DNA of 64,000 bases, taken from the NCBI RefSeq assembly GCF_003054555.1, contig NZ_CP026304.1:7998001-8062000 (forward strand), written 5' to 3'. This stretch comes from Streptomyces lunaelactis. Its GTDB lineage: Bacteria; Actinomycetota; Actinomycetes; Streptomycetales; Streptomycetaceae. The notes under the pieces were generated by a model. The model was not told the origin of the DNA, did not search any database, and worked only from the letters and a program-made list of their open reading frames with translations. Position numbers and translations under genes: made by a program. The stretch's first letter is position 1. Each line of letters opens with the position of its first letter. This document shows, piece by piece, positions 43,851 to 52,696 of this stretch.

Positions 43851-46682
43851 ATGAAGGGACATTCCCTGCGATCCAGGCTTGAAGCGGGCCGCTCATTTGT
43901 CGGTCGGCTTCTGCGCGATCGGCACGGACATCCCGTTTCGGGACGCGGGTGGAACGCTCCGCACGGGAAGGCGCCCGGGGCGTCACAGGGTTCGCCACGG
44001 CGAGGAGTGCGTTCCCTGCTGGGTGTGCGCAGCGCCGCCGGTCAGGTGCTCTTCCTGCAGATCGCGGTCGCGGTGCTGCTGATCACCGGCGCACTGGTGG
44101 CGCTCGTGTTCCAGGCGCGGTACGACAGCGAGCGGGATGCCGAGAAGCAGTCGCTCGCTGCCGCGGAGTCCTTCGCGGACGCCCCGGGCACCGTAGAGGC
44201 GCTGAGATCTCCTGATCCGACCGCCGCGCTGCAACCCCATGCTGAGGAGGCCCGGCGGGGATCGGGAGTGGACTTCATCGCGGTGATGTCCACGGGTGGT
44301 ATCCGCCTTGCCGACACCGATCCGACGCTGATCGGCCGGCGCGCCCAGCGCATCGAACGCGCCGCGGCCGGAGAAGCCTTCACGGAGATCTTCGAGGGAG
44401 AGCCGAATGACGCCGCGCGGGCCATCGTCCCCGTTGTCGGTGCCGACGGCTCCGTCGTCGGTCTGGTCGGCGCCGGAGTCCGGATCGAGAACGTCTGGGG
44501 CTCGGTGGACCGGCAGATGCCGGTGCTCTTCGGCTGCGCCGCCGCCGCACTCGCCCTGGCCACAATCAGCTCCGCGCTGGTGAGCAGGCGGCTGCGGAGG
44601 CAGACGCACGGCCTTGGCCCCACCGAGATGACCCGGCTGTACGAGCACCATGACGCGGTCCTGCACGCCGTGCGGGAAGGCGTGCTCATCATCGGGGGTG
44701 ATGGCCGGCTGATGCTGGCCAACGACGAGGCGCGCCGGCTCCTCGAGCTGCCGCCGGGTGCGGAGGGGCGCCACGTCGCCGATCTCGGCCTCGATGCGGA
44801 CACCGCGGAGCTGCTTGCCTCGGACCGTGAGGTGACCGACGAGGTGCACCTGGCCGGGGACCGCCTGCTGGCCGTCAACACGCGGCCCACGGTGCCGTTC
44901 GGCGGGACTTCCGGCAATGTCGCGACGCTCCGGGACACCACCGAGCTGCGTGCGCTGTCCGGCACGGCCGAGGTGGCCCGGGAGCGCCTGAAGATGCTGT
45001 ACGACGCCGGGGTACGGATCGGCACCACGCTGGACGTGGTGCAGACCGCCGAGGAGTTGTCCCAGGTGGCGGTCCCGCGGTTCGCGGACTTTGTGACGGT
45101 GGAGCTGCTGGACCCGGTACTGCTTGGCGAGGAGCCGTCGGGCGTGCACACGGAAATGCGGCGAACGGCAGTGAGCGGCCTCCGTGAGGACCACCCGTTC
45201 CAGCCGGTGGGCGACGTGATCAGATTCGTCGTCCCCACCACGCCGATGGCAGCGGCTCTGGCCAGCGGCCACGCGGTGCTGGAGGCCGATCTGACCGTCG
45301 CCCACGGCTGGCGGGCCCAGGATGCGGCGGGGGCGGACCAAGCGCTCGCCTACGGAGTGCATTCGCTGGTCACGGTGTCGTTGCAGGCTCGTGGTGTCGT
45401 CCTGGGAATGGCCAACTTCTGGCGCGCGGAGCGTCCCGGGCCCTTCGATGCGGAAGATCTGTCCTTCGCCGAGGAACTGGCCGCACGCGCCGCTGTGGCC
45501 ATCGACAACGCTCGCCGCTTCACCCGTGAGCACACCATGGCGGTGACCCTCCAGCGCAGCTTGCTGCCGCGCGTCCTGCCCGAACAGAACGCCCTGGATG
45601 TCGCTTATCGCTACCTGCCCGCGCAGGCCGGGGTGGGTGGTGACTGGTTCGACGTCATCACGCTGCCCGGGGCCCGGGTCGCTCTGGTCGTCGGCGACGT
45701 CGTCGGCCACGGCTTGCACGCGGCGGCCACCATGGGCCGTCTGCGCACCGCGGTCCACAATTTCTCCTCCCTCGACCTGCCGCCTGACGAGATCTTGGGG
45801 CTCCTCGACGAGTTGGTCTCCCGCATCGACCAGGAGGAGGGCCGCGATGTTGACAGCGACGGCATCACGGGAGCCACCTGCCTGTACGCCATCTACGATC
45901 CGGTGTCCGGTCTGTGCAGCCTGGCAACGGCAGGGCACCTCGCCCCCGCACTGGTCCGCCCCGACGGCACGGTCGACTTCCCCGAGGTGCCCGTCTCCCC
46001 ACCCCTGGGATTGGGTGGACTGCCCGTCGAGACGGCCGAACTGCGGCTGACCGAGGGCAGCCGGCTCGTCCTCTACACCGACGGCCTCATCGAGAACCGC
46101 GACCGCGACATCGACACCGGCCTCCGCCTCCTGCGCAGCACCCTGGCCGAGGACACGAACCGGACGCCGGAGGAGACGTGCCAGGCCGTGTTCGGTGCCA
46201 TGGTGCCCGCGCACCGCAGGGACGACATCGCATTGCTGGTGGCCCGGACTCACCTGCTGGACTCTGCCCGGGTTGCCGACTGGGACGTTGCCTCAGACCC
46301 CGCGGCCGTCGCTCCTGTCCGCGCCGCGTGCGGCCGTCAGCTGGAGACGTGGGGTCTGGAGGAGATCGGATTCACCACTGAGCTGATGCTGAGCGAGCTG
46401 ATCACCAACGCGATCCGCTACGGGGCCGAGCCGATCCATGTGCGGCTGCTGCACGAGCACACGCTGATCTGCGAGGTGTCCGACGGCAGCAGCACCGCCC
46501 CGCACATGCGACGTGCGGCCACGACGGACGAGGGCGGGCGCGGCCTGTTCCTTGTCTCTCAGTTGGCCGGACGGTGGGGAACCCGGTACACGCCCGCCGG
46601 GAAGGTCATGTGGACCGAACAGTCCCTGGTCAACGGGCAGCAGGCGGCGGCGGGGCTGCTGTTGGACGATACGTCCTGGTGA
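43851..46682 (+). CDS. Multidomain membrane SpoIIE phosphatase (sensor, PAS, GAF, PP2C, HATPase)
   Basis: The 943-residue protein has membrane helix 1 (about 66-90, VLFLQIAVAVLLITGALVAL), an extracytoplasmic DcuS/CitA-like sensor (about 90-225, with VDFIAVMSTGGIRLADTDPT), helix 2 (VLFGCAAAALALATISSALV), a PAS domain (YEHHDAVLHAVREGVLIIGG), a GAF domain (about 385-560), a PP2C/SpoIIE domain (GDWFDVITLPGARVALVVGD, YTDGLIENRDRDIDTG, DIALLVARTH) and a C-terminal RsbW-like ATPase (ELMLSELITNAIRYGAEPIH, GGRGLFLVSQLAGRWG). It combines phosphatase and anti-sigma-type kinase modules, so it can sense and switch sigma-factor partners alone. Confidence 0.92.
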   Translation: MKGHSLRSRLEAGRSFVGRLLRDRHGHPVSGRGWNAPHGKAPGASQGSPRRGVRSLLGVRSAAGQVLFLQIAVAVLLITGALVALVFQARYDSERDAEKQSLAAAESFADAPGTVEALRSPDPTAALQPHAEEARRGSGVDFIAVMSTGGIRLADTDPTLIGRRAQRIERAAAGEAFTEIFEGEPNDAARAIVPVVGADGSVVGLVGAGVRIENVWGSVDRQMPVLFGCAAAALALATISSALVSRRLRRQTHGLGPTEMTRLYEHHDAVLHAVREGVLIIGGDGRLMLANDEARRLLELPPGAEGRHVADLGLDADTAELLASDREVTDEVHLAGDRLLAVNTRPTVPFGGTSGNVATLRDTTELRALSGTAEVARERLKMLYDAGVRIGTTLDVVQTAEELSQVAVPRFADFVTVELLDPVLLGEEPSGVHTEMRRTAVSGLREDHPFQPVGDVIRFVVPTTPMAAALASGHAVLEADLTVAHGWRAQDAAGADQALAYGVHSLVTVSLQARGVVLGMANFWRAERPGPFDAEDLSFAEELAARAAVAIDNARRFTREHTMAVTLQRSLLPRVLPEQNALDVAYRYLPAQAGVGGDWFDVITLPGARVALVVGDVVGHGLHAAATMGRLRTAVHNFSSLDLPPDEILGLLDELVSRIDQEEGRDVDSDGITGATCLYAIYDPVSGLCSLATAGHLAPALVRPDGTVDFPEVPVSPPLGLGGLPVETAELRLTEGSRLVLYTDGLIENRDRDIDTGLRLLRSTLAEDTNRTPEETCQAVFGAMVPAHRRDDIALLVARTHLLDSARVADWDVASDPAAVAPVRAACGRQLETWGLEEIGFTTELMLSELITNAIRYGAEPIHVRLLHEHTLICEVSDGSSTAPHMRRAATTDEGGRGLFLVSQLAGRWGTRYTPAGKVMWTEQSLVNGQQAAAGLLLDDTSW

Positions 46683-46688
46683 CGGGGA

Positions 46689-48056
46689 TCAGCGCCGGAC
46701 GGTCCAGACGACCGACGAACGCAGCTTCCCGGCGATCTCCGGGTCGCGTACCGAGGCCGTCCGGTCGACGACGGTGACCGACAGCCGGTGCTTTTTGAAG
46801 TCCAGTAGCTTCAGCCCCAGTTCGGAGACGCGTACCTCCCTCCGCCCCTCGAAGCGCTTCAGCTCCTTGCCGTCCAGCGACCAGCGGATCGCGAGCGGCG
46901 TCGTGGCGACGCCCGCCAGCCGGGGCACGGCGACCTTCGCGGTGTGGCGTGAGCGCAACGTGCCGTCGGTGGGGGTGACGGCGGTGGCGACCGTCGCGTG
47001 GCGGTAGAAGCCGGCGATCATCGCCTCGATGCCGGGGAGGTTGAAGGGCTTGCCGAGGACGCGCATGAGCGAGTTGTCGGTGGGGCGGTACAGCCCCTTC
47101 ACGAAGTATCCGCCGCCCTCGTACGTGCCGACCGTGCCGCCGTCGGGGGAGGTCTCGCCGAGCCAGCGGTGCCACTTGGCGCGCTCAGCGGCCATCCGGT
47201 CGGCCGTCAGGGTGGAGGTGTTGGAGTCGCCGGGCTCCGGGCCCGTGTACTGCTCGTAGTCCGGGTAGCCGGGGTAGAAGTATTCGTCGGCGAGCTTGCC
47301 GAGGGAGTGGCCGGTCTCGTGGATGGCGACTTGGCCCGAACGCTCGTTGCCGGCGGACGCGGTCGAAATGCCTTCGTAGCCGAGGGTCTCGCTGGGCTCG
47401 TTGTAGCCCGCACCGCCGTACTTGGTGCTGTTGGCGAGGACGATCACGAGGTCGGCCTCCGGAGCCCTGGCCACGTACGAGTCGACCTTGGTCTCGTCGA
47501 TGCAGAGCAGCCGCTCGATGTCGTCGCACCAGAAGTACGAGCCGAGGGCGGTGTCCCGCACGGTGGCCTGGTCGGGGTCGCCGGAGACGCCGGACTCGTT
47601 GGAGACCGCGTCGACCGTCCAGAGGTTGAAGAGGTTCTGGTAGGTCGTGTACGGCTCGACGGCCGCGACCTCGGCCCACTTCTCCTTGGCGTCCGTGTGG
47701 AACTGTCCCAGCTCGGCGGCGGTGTAGCCGTCACCGATGACGACCACGTCCAGCCGGTCCGCGGTGGAGCCGTTGTCGATCACCTTGGTGACCTCGCCGT
47801 CGGCCGCCGCCTCGCGGGCGGAGAGCCGGGGCGCGGGCCGGTCGAGGCCGTCGGCCGGTACATGCGTGTGGCCGGATCCGGCGGCTCCGCCGCGCTCCGG
47901 CCCCGGTATCTCGACCTCCGTCGTCCTGGCCTCGGTCGTCGTCCCGGTCGGCGGCGCCGGGTCGGCGGTCGACGACCCGGCGCCGCCGGCCAGTGCGGCG
48001 GTGACGGCTGCGGCGACACCGGCCGCTGCCACGGCTCTGCTCAGGTGTGAGCGCAC
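46689..48056 (-). CDS. Secreted M64-family metallopeptidase
   Basis: The 455-residue protein has a signal peptide (RAVAAAGVAAAVTAALAGGA) and a propeptide-like region to about residue 95. The M64 domain carries the zinc site HETGHSLGKLADEY (HExxH and downstream acidic residues), preceded by LDVVVIGDGYTAAELGQFHT. The last 110 residues form a beta-sandwich domain. M64 was named for IgA-cleaving peptidases, but soil actinobacterial members are general secreted proteases. It diverges from an XRE-TPR regulator gene, which may control it. GTG 48056 is the start. Confidence 0.88.
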   Translation of the reverse strand: MRSHLSRAVAAAGVAAAVTAALAGGAGSSTADPAPPTGTTTEARTTEVEIPGPERGGAAGSGHTHVPADGLDRPAPRLSAREAAADGEVTKVIDNGSTADRLDVVVIGDGYTAAELGQFHTDAKEKWAEVAAVEPYTTYQNLFNLWTVDAVSNESGVSGDPDQATVRDTALGSYFWCDDIERLLCIDETKVDSYVARAPEADLVIVLANSTKYGGAGYNEPSETLGYEGISTASAGNERSGQVAIHETGHSLGKLADEYFYPGYPDYEQYTGPEPGDSNTSTLTADRMAAERAKWHRWLGETSPDGGTVGTYEGGGYFVKGLYRPTDNSLMRVLGKPFNLPGIEAMIAGFYRHATVATAVTPTDGTLRSRHTAKVAVPRLAGVATTPLAIRWSLDGKELKRFEGRREVRVSELGLKLLDFKKHRLSVTVVDRTASVRDPEIAGKLRSSVVWTVRR

Positions 48057-48197
48057 GGAGTTCTCCCCCTTGTACGGAAGTTAAGTGCACGGATAAGTGC
48101 GTTGAACGAGTTGCTTAAATTAGGGGCGCGCACGGGAGGTGCGCAATGGCCAGTCGGCCCTGAATACTGAGGGAGTTCGAGCGACCAGGGGGTCTCC

Positions 48198-49556
48198 ATG
48201 GACGAACCGGCCGAGATCGGCCGCCGTGTTCAGTGTCTGCGTACCGAACGCGGGCTGACACAACGGCAGTTGGCGGAGCCCTCGTACACCTCCGCGTACA
48301 TCTCGACACTGGAGTCCGGCAAGGTGCGGCCCTCCGAGACCGCGCTGCGCTTTCTGGCCGAGCGCCTCGGCACCTCGTACGAGGAACTGGCCACCGGACG
48401 CCCCGCCCACCTGGCCACCGAACTACGGCTCGCCCTCACGGACGCCCAGCAGATGCTCGCCTCCGGCGCCGCCGACGAGGCGGCGGTCCGCTACCGGCGG
48501 CTCCTCACCGACGCCGAACACCTCGACCTCGCTCCCGAGCAGGCCGAGGCGCTGCTCGGTCTTGGCGACTGCGCGCTGGAGACCGGGGAACTCGGTAACG
48601 CGGGGCGCCACTTCGAGACGGCCGAGCGGCTCCTGTCCGGCGAACCGCTCCCACGCCGCGCCCGCGCGATCCGCGGCCGCGCCATCTCGCACCTCCTCGC
48701 CGGGGAGCTGCGGTACGCGTGCTACCTCCTCGAATCCACCATCGACGAGCTCGGCGCGAGCGGACTGGCCGACCCGGAGGCGCTGGTGCTGCTGTACGCC
48801 GCCGTCATCGGCCCGTACATCGACATGGGCGCCCACGCCCGCGCGGCGCACGCCGCCGAGCTCGCCCTCGCCCTGGCGCCCCAGGTCAACGACCCGGCGC
48901 TGGTGGCGGGCATGCACCGGCAGGTGGCCCGTACGTTCCTCGCGGAGGGGCGTACGGCGGACGCCGACGCCTCCCTGGCCAAGGCCCAGGCGATCTACCA
49001 GCAGCTGCGGCTGAACACGGACCTGGCGCACTGTCACTGGATGCGCGGCTATGTCCAGGCCCAGAACGGCGAACTCGACGCGGCCGAGCGGCAGTTGCGT
49101 ACCGCCCGGGACATGCTGGCGGCCAAGCGCGCCGCCCTCTACACCGCCCAGGTGGAGGTCGAGCTCGCGGACGTCCTGCGGCGCCTCGGCCGGCATGACG
49201 AGGCGACCGGACTCCTCTCGGCGCTGCTCGAACTGGGCGACCGGCACGGCGCCGTGCACGCTGGCGGGGCGCACCGGCTGCTCGGCATGATCGCGGAGGA
49301 GCAGGGGGACACCGAGTCCGCCGAGGAGCACTACGTGCTGTCGCTCGGCCTGCTGGAAAGGAGCGGAGCGACGGGCGACCTGGCCGACCTCTGCCGGCTG
49401 CTGGGCGACCTGCTGCGCCGCACGGGCCGGACCGAGGCGGCACTCGACGCGTACCGCACGGGCCTGGGCCACCGCGCGGCCCCCGGCACGACGACCCTGG
49501 GACCGGCGCCGGCGACCCCGTCCTTTGCGGGCGTTTCGAAGCGCCTTGGGTCCTGA
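48198..49556 (+). CDS. XRE-family regulator with TPR repeats
   Basis: The 452-residue protein has an N-terminal Cro/C1 helix-turn-helix (RGLTQRQLAEPSYTSAYIST, LESGKVRPSETALRFLAERL) followed by about nine TPR units (for example EAALLGLGDCALETGELGNA, ARTFLAEGRTADADASLAKA, RTARDMLAAKRAALYTAQVE). Such RRNPP-like regulators can bind a peptide signal in the TPR bowl, but no peptide gene is seen nearby. It is divergent from the M64 peptidase gene. Confidence 0.85.
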   Translation: MDEPAEIGRRVQCLRTERGLTQRQLAEPSYTSAYISTLESGKVRPSETALRFLAERLGTSYEELATGRPAHLATELRLALTDAQQMLASGAADEAAVRYRRLLTDAEHLDLAPEQAEALLGLGDCALETGELGNAGRHFETAERLLSGEPLPRRARAIRGRAISHLLAGELRYACYLLESTIDELGASGLADPEALVLLYAAVIGPYIDMGAHARAAHAAELALALAPQVNDPALVAGMHRQVARTFLAEGRTADADASLAKAQAIYQQLRLNTDLAHCHWMRGYVQAQNGELDAAERQLRTARDMLAAKRAALYTAQVEVELADVLRRLGRHDEATGLLSALLELGDRHGAVHAGGAHRLLGMIAEEQGDTESAEEHYVLSLGLLERSGATGDLADLCRLLGDLLRRTGRTEAALDAYRTGLGHRAAPGTTTLGPAPATPSFAGVSKRLGS

Positions 49557-49608
49557 GGCTTGTGGCAACGCGCTTTGACGGGGGTGCCCGAGGGCGGTCG
49601 CGTGGCCG

Positions 49609-50346
49609 CTACGGCTGGGCGTTGCGGCGGAACAGGGCTGTCCAGAGGAAGGGTTCGCCGAAGCACGGGGACTCCGGCGGCTCGTCGCGCATACGGCGTA
49701 GTTCGACCTCCGTCAGGTCGGAGAAGATCCGGCGCAGGGAGGTCGGCGTGTAGGCGAGGCCGCCGTGGAGGCTGGACTGGCGGTAGAAGTCGCTGTCGGC
49801 CAGTTCGGATCCCATGCCGCCGGCCGCAAAGCAGGTGAGGGCGAGATGGCCGCCGGGAGCCAGGCATTGGTCGAGGAGGGCAAGGTAGCTGATGCGGCGG
49901 TGCGGTGGCAGATGGTGGAAGCATCCGGAGTCGTAGATCAGATCGTACGGGCCGCGGAGTTCGGTACCGACGAGAGTGAAGGCGTCACCGCACAGGAATC
50001 GGACCTCGGCTTCCGCCTCGCGGGCGCGGTCCTCGGCCCAGGCGGTGGCCGCGGGGGAGAGGTCCACGGCGTCCACATCGAAGCCCAGCGAGGCGAGGTG
50101 GAGCGCATTGCGGCCCGGCCCGCAGCCCAGATCGAGGGCGCGCCCCGGTGTGATCAGACCGCGGTCGAGGCAGGAGACCAGGTTCTCATCCGGCTTGTCC
50201 ACAAAGAACGGCACCGGCTTGGAGCGGTCGGCGTAGAAGCTGTCCCACCACGATCCGGCGCCGGCTGTCCATCGGTCGGCCCCTGGCGCGAACAGGCCGT
50301 CCAGGAGCCTGAGTACGTCGTCCACGGTGCGGATGTTCCGGTCCAT
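49609..50346 (-). CDS. SAM-dependent class I methyltransferase
   Basis: The 245-residue protein has motif I in ALDLGCGPGRNALHLASLGF, motif II in DVDAVDLSPAATAWAEDRAR, and YDLIYDSGCFHHLPPHRRIS at the post-motif region, a layout like thiopurine/tellurite-resistance-type or small-molecule methyltransferases. ATG 50346 is preceded by GGGGGA. Substrate is unknown. Confidence 0.86.
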   Translation of the reverse strand: MDRNIRTVDDVLRLLDGLFAPGADRWTAGAGSWWDSFYADRSKPVPFFVDKPDENLVSCLDRGLITPGRALDLGCGPGRNALHLASLGFDVDAVDLSPAATAWAEDRAREAEAEVRFLCGDAFTLVGTELRGPYDLIYDSGCFHHLPPHRRISYLALLDQCLAPGGHLALTCFAAGGMGSELADSDFYRQSSLHGGLAYTPTSLRRIFSDLTEVELRRMRDEPPESPCFGEPFLWTALFRRNAQP

Positions 50347-50728
50347 CCGGTCCCCCTTCCCTGTCCGTCGATCGTAGGTTGGTCCGGGATAAAAGCCCAG
50401 ATCAGGCCGGGTGGCCGGACGCTGTCGCCGACCGAGTGAGGGGCCCCCGCCAGGGGGAGAAGGGCGCCACCCACGGCCGGGGGCGCAGCGCCGCCCAAGC
50501 CTCCGTCGTAGGCCCTCAAGGGGGCAATCCCGGCCGCCCCGATCCGGGTTTCTCAGCGATTCTCCGGAGGCGCCCTCAGGTTCCGTGGCCACAGTGGTAT
50601 CGGTAGGCCCGCGGCAGTTGGGGCCGCGGGCCAGGTGGGCTTTCGACGAGAGGCCTGGGCCGTGTCTGACAAATCCCGCCTGGCGCGCGACGCCCTGCGG
50701 GCGGACAGCGCTATGTGTCAGACACGGC
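50347..50728. other. Intergenic region with hairpin and small inverted-repeat element
   Basis: This gap lies between two minus-strand genes. It contains a strong hairpin (50606-50632) and most of a 72-bp element with 14-bp terminal inverted repeats (50658-50729). No gene is supported. Confidence 0.5.
50606..50632 (-). terminator. Strong hairpin downstream of the 611-aa gene
   Basis: GGCCCGCGGC (50606-50615) and GCCGCGGGCC (50623-50632) pair perfectly over 10 bp around a 7-base loop. It is about 97 bases beyond the stop of the minus-strand gene at 50729. Confidence 0.6.
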
Positions 50729-50729
50729 C
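50658..50729. repeat. 72-bp MITE-like element with 14-bp perfect inverted ends
   Basis: GGCCGTGTCTGACA (50658-50671) and its exact inverse TGTCAGACACGGCC (50716-50729) bracket a GC-rich core. These ends look like those of Streptomyces transposable elements and short non-autonomous derivatives as I remember them. The right end overlaps the stop codon of the adjacent gene, so the element may also provide that stop and act as terminator. No transposase is present. Confidence 0.5.
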
Positions 50730-52564
50730 TAGCGGCTCTCGCGTTCGGGCCAGGGGAAGCCGAGCGCCTCGGCGTGCTCGCGGCTGCCGCCCCTGACGTC
50801 CGCGTAGGTCTTCGGGTCCTCCGTGGCGAGGCGCCGCAGCGCGGCGGCGGCGCGGTCCTCGGGAGGGGTGCCGTCGTCCGGGAGTCTCCAGACGAACTGA
50901 AGCCAGGGGCCGTCCTCGTCCCTCTGCCCGGCGCTGAGCCCCGGCCAGTACGTGAACGACAGCGAGGTCACGTCCGGGTCGTTGAAGGCCGTGCCGGTCC
51001 AGCCATGCTGGGCGTCCCACCGAGTGAGGAGGTCCGGCCGGTCTCGCAGGCCCGCGGCGATCAGCCGCGCCGTGATCCGGGCGGGCCACGCCCATGAGTG
51101 GTCGCTCTCGGCACGCGCGATCTCGGCGTCGTAGTCGGCCGCGTTGAAGCGGTATTCCGGGAGTTCGGGCGGGGGTTGCCGGGAAGGCGGCGTGGCCGGG
51201 CGGCGCCAGTCGCGCCACACCACATGTTCCCCCTCGCGGCAGATGGTGACGTAGAGCGCACCGCAGCAGCCCTCCGTGCAGTAGGCCTCGGCGAGCCGCA
51301 CTTCCCGGGGTTCGGCCGCGGCCCGCAGGCGGCCGCTGTCGAGCAGGTACTCCGGGGAGTTGGCGGGGCCCAGGCCGAAGGCCTCCGGCACCAGGGGGCG
51401 GCCGTCGATCAGAAGCCGGGTCTCGGCGGTGTCCGGGTCTGCCGGGTCGCGCACGGCGACCTCGACTCGTAGCCGGGTCGACGTAGCCCGGGCGCTGAAG
51501 GGCTGCCGCGCCGCGCGCCGGATCCAGTGGGTCCGGCGGCGTTCGGTGGGATCGGTGGGTTCGCCGACCGGTACGGCGGACCAGGCGGGTGTACCCAGGA
51601 CGGTCTCCAGGGCGTTCAGCAGTGCCTCGCGCTGTCCGGGCCGCCAGTTGAGGAGGAAGCTGGGGCCGCTGTGCAGGTCGAGGGCGAGCGAGAGCAGCGT
51701 CGCGTAGTGGTCGAGGGTCGGGGGCAGTTGGGAGGCGCGGGCAACGAGCGCGTCGTACGCGGTGAGGGCCTGTGGGTAGGCGAGGATCTCGGCCCGGTAG
51801 TCGCGCAGACTTGTCATGAGGGACAGCAGGCGTCCTGCCTGGGCCAGGACCCGGCTGTCGACGGGATCCTCACGGAGGACATCGGCGAGTCCGACGGCCT
51901 CTGCGATCTTGCGGGCGGTCGAGGAGCTTACGGCGCGAGGCTCGATGGGAACTTCCAGCAGCCAGGTGCGGGCGGCTTGGTCGTCGCGCGCGGCGAGAGC
52001 GGCGACCAAGTGGCGCAGTTCCCGGCCCTCGACGTGATGGCCCAGCCATACCAGGGCCGCGGTAGGGCAGTCGAGGGCGGTGAGTGCTTGGACGGCCGGG
52101 CGGGCGAAGCCGTGCAGCAGTCCGAGAACCTTGAGGTACGGCACATCCTCCGGCTCGCCGAGTCGGGCCAGGAGACCGACGCCGACGCTCACGGCCGGCG
52201 TGCTGGTACCCATACGCACGAGGCGGCGACCGAGAGCGCGGGCTGTCGCCTCGTCGTCCAGGGGCAGTCCGGCGACGGCGGCATGGATGTGACGGTCCAG
52301 GGCGCCCAGTTCGTGCAGGCGAAGGTGGACCTCGTCGGCGGCCCGGAACGTGTCCGGGGCGGACAGCAGGGGGACGAGGGCCTCCCTGACGGCCACTTGG
52401 GCCTCGGCCCAGCCGAGGCTGCCGCGGCGCTGTGGCGGCGGGTCGGGAAGTGAGTAGCCGCCCTTGGGCACGCGGCCGTCGGGCTCCGCGCGATGCAGGC
52501 GCAGGGCGTATTCGTACAGAGAGGGCCGAGGGGTGAGCGCGCCGCGCTCTTCCGGGGCGCTCAC
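50729..52564 (-). CDS. Large hypothetical protein (611 aa), alpha-helical repeat-like
   Basis: No named domain is recognised. The N-terminal two thirds are helix-rich (LGLLHGFARPAVQALTALDC, RELRHLVAALAARDDQAART), resembling HEAT-like repeats. The later part has beta-strands with several cysteines (EAYCTEGCCGALYVTICREG) that could bind a metal, followed by WRDWRRPATPPSRQPPPELP and FNAADYDAEIARAESDHSWA. There is no signal peptide, so it is presumably cytoplasmic. It stands alone; its stop codon lies within the inverted-repeat element. Confidence 0.65.
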   Translation of the reverse strand: MSAPEERGALTPRPSLYEYALRLHRAEPDGRVPKGGYSLPDPPPQRRGSLGWAEAQVAVREALVPLLSAPDTFRAADEVHLRLHELGALDRHIHAAVAGLPLDDEATARALGRRLVRMGTSTPAVSVGVGLLARLGEPEDVPYLKVLGLLHGFARPAVQALTALDCPTAALVWLGHHVEGRELRHLVAALAARDDQAARTWLLEVPIEPRAVSSSTARKIAEAVGLADVLREDPVDSRVLAQAGRLLSLMTSLRDYRAEILAYPQALTAYDALVARASQLPPTLDHYATLLSLALDLHSGPSFLLNWRPGQREALLNALETVLGTPAWSAVPVGEPTDPTERRRTHWIRRAARQPFSARATSTRLRVEVAVRDPADPDTAETRLLIDGRPLVPEAFGLGPANSPEYLLDSGRLRAAAEPREVRLAEAYCTEGCCGALYVTICREGEHVVWRDWRRPATPPSRQPPPELPEYRFNAADYDAEIARAESDHSWAWPARITARLIAAGLRDRPDLLTRWDAQHGWTGTAFNDPDVTSLSFTYWPGLSAGQRDEDGPWLQFVWRLPDDGTPPEDRAAAALRRLATEDPKTYADVRGGSREHAEALGFPWPERESR

Positions 52565-52672
52565 CGGGTGCGGTGGGACTCGATTCCATAGGTCATGCGG
52601 GAGATGCTGTCATGCCCGTCCCGCCGTGCGCCAGCGGATTTTGTGGGTCAGGCGACCGTCCCGCCCGGACTT

Positions 52673-52696
52673 CCCCGGGGCCGCTTAGCCCCGGGG
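52673..52696 (-). terminator. Hairpin spanning the stop codon of the maleylpyruvate isomerase-like gene
   Basis: Two CCCCGGGG blocks (52673-52680, 52689-52696), each self-complementary, can pair with one another, with the TAA stop (52685-52687) in the loop. It may terminate the minus-strand gene. Confidence 0.4.
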
